Assembly (NCBI GenBank): GCA_019285755.1
Contig: CP079103.1
Span: forward strand, 5,861,001 to 5,925,000
DNA: 64,000 nt
Direction: 5' to 3'
DNA from: Chitinophaga sp. E66
Lineage (GTDB): Bacteria > Bacteroidota > Bacteroidia > Chitinophagales > Chitinophagaceae
Shown here in pieces: positions 61,341 to 64,000 of the stretch (the first letter of the stretch is position 1; each line of letters starts with the position of its first letter). The notes under the pieces were generated by a model. The model was given only the letters and a program-made list of their open reading frames with translations. It made no database searches and had not been told where the DNA came from. The position numbers and the translations under genes were made by a program.

Positions 61341-61364
61341 AGCCCCGCAATTGCTTGCGGGGCT
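61341..61364 (-). terminator. Intrinsic terminator of the small minus-strand gene
   Basis: Perfect 10-bp stem AGCCCCGCAA / TTGCGGGGCT with a 4-base loop. On the minus strand it is followed by TTTTAAATTT, so it ends transcripts coming from higher coordinates. The only candidate there is the 29-residue frame at 61392-61480. Confidence 0.85.
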
Positions 61365-61391
61365 TCAGTTATATTGATTCGTTTATTCAGT

Positions 61392-61480
61392 TTATCCAAG
61401 CAGGTACTGCTCCGCAACAGGCTCCCCCGCGCGCCGCGCGCTGACGTCAGAATAACCATATGTTGAAAATTGCGTTGCAT
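61392..61480 (-). CDS. Very small protein, about 29 residues (frameshifted)
   Basis: Tiny gene in an otherwise empty region. On the minus strand ATG at 61480 gives MQRN, then a run TTTT; restoring TTTTT (the same loss as elsewhere) gives FSTYGYSDVSARRAGEPVAE followed by QYLLG and a stop at 61394-61392. Upstream is CATCTTTGCATCATC at about 61514, close to the TAnnTTTG promoter box, then an A-rich leader; downstream, about 30 bp after the stop, is a perfect terminator. No signal peptide or membrane segment. The tidy promoter-frame-terminator unit supports it; function unknown. Confidence 0.6.
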
Positions 61481-61506
61481 TGTTTGCTTGTTTTAATTTG
61501 ATGATG

Positions 61507-61514
61507 CAAAGATG
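61507..61514 (-). promoter_or_regulatory. Probable -7 box for the small gene
   Basis: Minus strand CATCTTTG, seven of eight matches to TAnnTTTG counting free positions, with TTT 19 bases further upstream in place of TTG. Lies 27 bp before the ATG of the 29-residue frame. Confidence 0.35.
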
Positions 61515-61647
61515 TAAAGAATTCCGGGATTTTAAAAGCATAATCGGAAGCGGCGCATGACTTTTCCCTGCCAGGCATGCAACTACCCGCGCCCATGCGC
61601 GTCTTTAGGACGAAGTCAATTGATCATTTTGTTGCTAAACCCCCTCC

Positions 61648-62816
61648 ATGGAATCCATTCAACCTGCCCTGCTTTTCCGTTATTTCGTGGTAGCAGGCCT
61701 TATCAATACCGCTATCGCCGCAACGCTCCTGCTGGTGCGCCGCCGGCGCTCCGCGCCTTTTCTCCTCCTGATGGCACTGATGATGCTGGTGTCTTTCCAG
61801 GCGCTGCTCAACGCGTTCGATCATCGCGGTTTCTTCCTTTCCTTCCCGCACCTGAGCCGCGTATCATGGTTGAACCTGAGCCTTTTCGGGCCGCTGGTAT
61901 ATCTGCTCACGCGTAAGATCACCGGCGACGGTCCCCGTTTCCATCCACGCGATGCGCTTCACCTTATCCCGTTCGGGATAGCCTTTTCCGTACTTGCGCC
62001 CTGGTTCTTTCAATCAGCGGAAACCAAGCGGCGCCTGCTACAGGATTTTGACGGGTTATCGAAATTGGATTTTGGGTGGATGAACCAGGCGAACCTGTTA
62101 CTGATAACAATATACCTGCTGGCGGCTTCTGTCCGTACCCGGAGCTGGGCCAAAACCCTGCACGCCGGCGCGCCCGCCATTCAGCGATTGCGCCTTGGCT
62201 GGCTGCGCCGTTTCCTGGGATGCCTGTTGGTTATATTGGGGATATCCGCCTTAGGATTCTTCGGGCGCAAATGGAACATTCCCGGGATCATGCATTTTTA
62301 TCATTACAACTACGCGGCCATCGTAGTGCTGGTCTACTGGCTGACCTGGAAATGCCAGCATGTGCCTGAATTGTTTACGGAGGAAGAAAAGCAACGCCGG
62401 TAAAATACCGGAAATCTGGTCTTGCCGACGCAGCGCCCTTATACGAACGCCTCTGCCAGCTAATGCGGGAGCGGCGCCCGTATCTCGATCCCGATCTGAC
62501 CCATGCTTCCTTGTCGGAAATGCTCGGGGTGCAGCGGCATCACCTGTCGCAGGTCATCAATGAACATTCCGGCGGCAGCTATTTCGACTTTGTGAACGGA
62601 TACCGTATTGACGCCGTAAAGCATATGTTGTCCGATTCCCGTAATAAACACCTCAGCATCCTGGGCATCGCCATGGAATGCGGATTTCAGAACAAGGCAA
62701 CTTTCAACGCGACTTTCCGGAAAATGACCGGAACTACTCCTTCTGCCTGGCAGGAATCGCAGGAAATGAGGTATGAGCCGATGGGGGCGGTCGACGGAGG
62801 CCGCCATGGCAGCTAG
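61648..62816 (+). CDS. Membrane-anchored AraC-family regulator (frameshifted)
   Basis: Seven or so N-terminal membrane segments (from YFVVAGLINTAIAATLLLV to YNYAAIVVLVYWLTW) joined to a C-terminal AraC HTH: PDLTHASLSEMLGVQRHHLSQVINEHSG, YFDFVNGYRIDAVKHML and IAMECGFQNKATFNATFRKMTGTTPSAW. One break near 62400 (GG for GGG; restored RRVKYRKSGLADAAPLYERL) between the two parts. About 390 residues. This topology is common in Bacteroidota. The target may be the peptidase gene 18 bp downstream. Confidence 0.88.
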
Positions 62817-62834
62817 TTTTGCATAAAAAAGACC

Positions 62835-64000
62835 ATGCGTAAAAATTTGATGATTGCCGCCTGCCTGATGGCGGCCACTGTGGCAAAGGCGCTCCCCGCC
62901 CTGCCAGACAGCCTCAAAGAACAAGGCCCCGCTACCGTATTCTCAACGACTCAGCTGGAAGAAGACTATGCCGTTTTCCGCAGCGCCCTCCAGGAAGCGC
63001 ACGCCGGATTGTATCGCTATGCTCCCCGCCCTGCTATGGACGCCCTCCTCGAAAAAGGAGCATCCGGCATCCGTAAGGGAATGACGGAAGCGGAGTTCTT
63101 CCGGTACCTGTATCCCCTGCTGGCGCAAATCCGTGACGGGCACACCAAGCTGCACCGCCAGGGGCGCCCGGACGATTGGTACGCTTTTCATAATACCGGC
63201 CTCTTCCCCCTCCGGTTGTATTTCCGGGAAGGAAGGGCCTTCGTAACCGAAGGAAGCATCGAAGCGGGTGCGGAGATATTGAAGATCAATGGCCAGCCGA
63301 TGTCGGTCATCATAAAAATTATCGGAGGTCATCATGGCAGACGGCGGCAGCCAGAGCGCGAAGTACCGGGAGCTGGATAAATTCTTCCCCGGATATTACG
63401 CCACGTTCTTCGGCCCTCGCGGAACTTTTGACATCCAATACAAGGAAGTGATGGGTAAACGAGTGACCCGCACTGTTGCCGGGACTACCCTCGCGGCGTT
63501 GCCCAAGCCTCCTGTGCCGGACACGCCCGCTTTCCGCCTGTATTGAAGGATGCGGAAACTGCCATCCTCCGGATCAGCGTGTTTCATGAAATTCCCGGAT
63601 TTATACCGGCAGCGTTCGCGGAGATCCGCAGCAAAGGGGCTACCCGGTTAGTAATAGACATCAGGGGTAATGAAGGCGGGGCAGACAAGCTGGGCGTTCA
63701 ACTATTATCCTACCTCGCTCACCGGCCATTTCACTATTATCAGAAGTTGACCGTGGCGGGCATCGGGCCGTATTCCTTTGCCCAACATGCATCGTTCCCA
63801 CCGGAAATGGAGTATCTGAAACAATTTATCACCAGGGATGGCGATGAGTACCTGTTTACCTACAGTGAAGGGCTGGGTATCAAACAACCGGCAACGGAAA
63901 ACGGGTTCAGGGCAAAGTGTGCATCCTGCAGGATGGCGGCAGCTTCTCCGTGAGCGGTGAGTTTGCGGCGGCAGCGCGGAATCTCGGTATTAAAACCGTT
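62835..64000 (+). CDS. S41-family peptidase, 3' end outside window (frameshifted)
   Basis: Secreted protease of the C-terminal processing/tricorn-like family. Signal peptide (LMIAACLMAATVAKALP), helical N-terminal part (TQLEEDYAVFRSALQEAHAGLYRYAP, FFRYLYPLLAQIRDGHTKL), a PDZ-like middle, then TRLVIDIRGNEGGADKLGVQLLSYL and QDGGSFSVSGEFAAAARNLG with the likely catalytic Ser. Breaks near 63320, 63545 and 63913. The frame is open at base 64000, so the gene continues outside. ATG 62835 lies 18 bp after the AraC stop. Confidence 0.85.

Noticed and set aside
697..63953. Mass pseudogenisation of the region
   Set aside because: Breaks are single-base run losses with motifs intact on both sides, and a tRNA is hit in the same way.

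Overview
The window looks like a chromosomal segment from a Chitinophaga-like member of the Bacteroidota (Chitinophagaceae). The evidence is two SusC/SusD pairs, a DUF6377-type SusR-like regulator, HmuY-family haem lipoproteins, membrane-anchored AraC regulators, a TAnnTTTG-type promoter, A-rich leaders without Shine-Dalgarno sites, and small lineage-typical proteins. No phage or insertion sequence was recognised.

Layout. (1) 1-20318: one plus-strand exopolysaccharide operon: Wza-like export (5' incomplete), Wzc-like kinase, UpxY/NusG-like antiterminator, GDP-fucose and UDP-glucuronate synthesis (manC, fcl, ugd, gmd), Wzx, Wzy, five glycosyltransferases, pyruvyl and acetyl transferases, WcaI- and WcaJ-like initiation enzymes and a PHP-type tyrosine phosphatase. 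It resembles colanic-acid loci. (2) 20444-23070: a degenerate histidine-kinase-like protein, an unrecognised protein, and a promoter followed by a 176-bp tandem repeat array. (3) 23144-30005: a nitrite assimilation locus: Crp/Fnr regulator with an N-terminal cysteine cluster and cobA on the minus strand, divergent from nirB, nirD, a porin and nirC. (4) 30006-38011: a probable haem acquisition locus: TonB receptor, AraC regulator, IsdG-like haem oxygenase, a 40-residue membrane protein, and five lipoprotein genes, two clearly HmuY-like and one probably so. (5) 38193-41251: an AT-rich EcoRII/Dcm/Vsr restriction-modification island. (6) 41313-51774: an SGNH hydrolase, a TonB-domain protein, two glycosyltransferases, a DeoR regulator, a SusC/SusD pair and a PhyH-like dioxygenase. 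(7) 51861-60907: tRNA-Asn and a glucan-type utilisation locus (SusR-like regulator, SusC, SusD, GH31). (8) 61119-64000: tRNA-His, a tiny 29-residue gene with its own terminator, an AraC regulator and an S41 peptidase that runs off the end.

Quality warning. More than half of the protein genes are broken by one- or two-base losses, nearly always in a homopolymer, and the tRNA-Asn acceptor stem shows the same loss. I read these as sequencing or assembly errors, not pseudogenes, and give each gene its full span while noting the breaks. Coordinates inside broken genes are sound, but translations must be stitched between frames.
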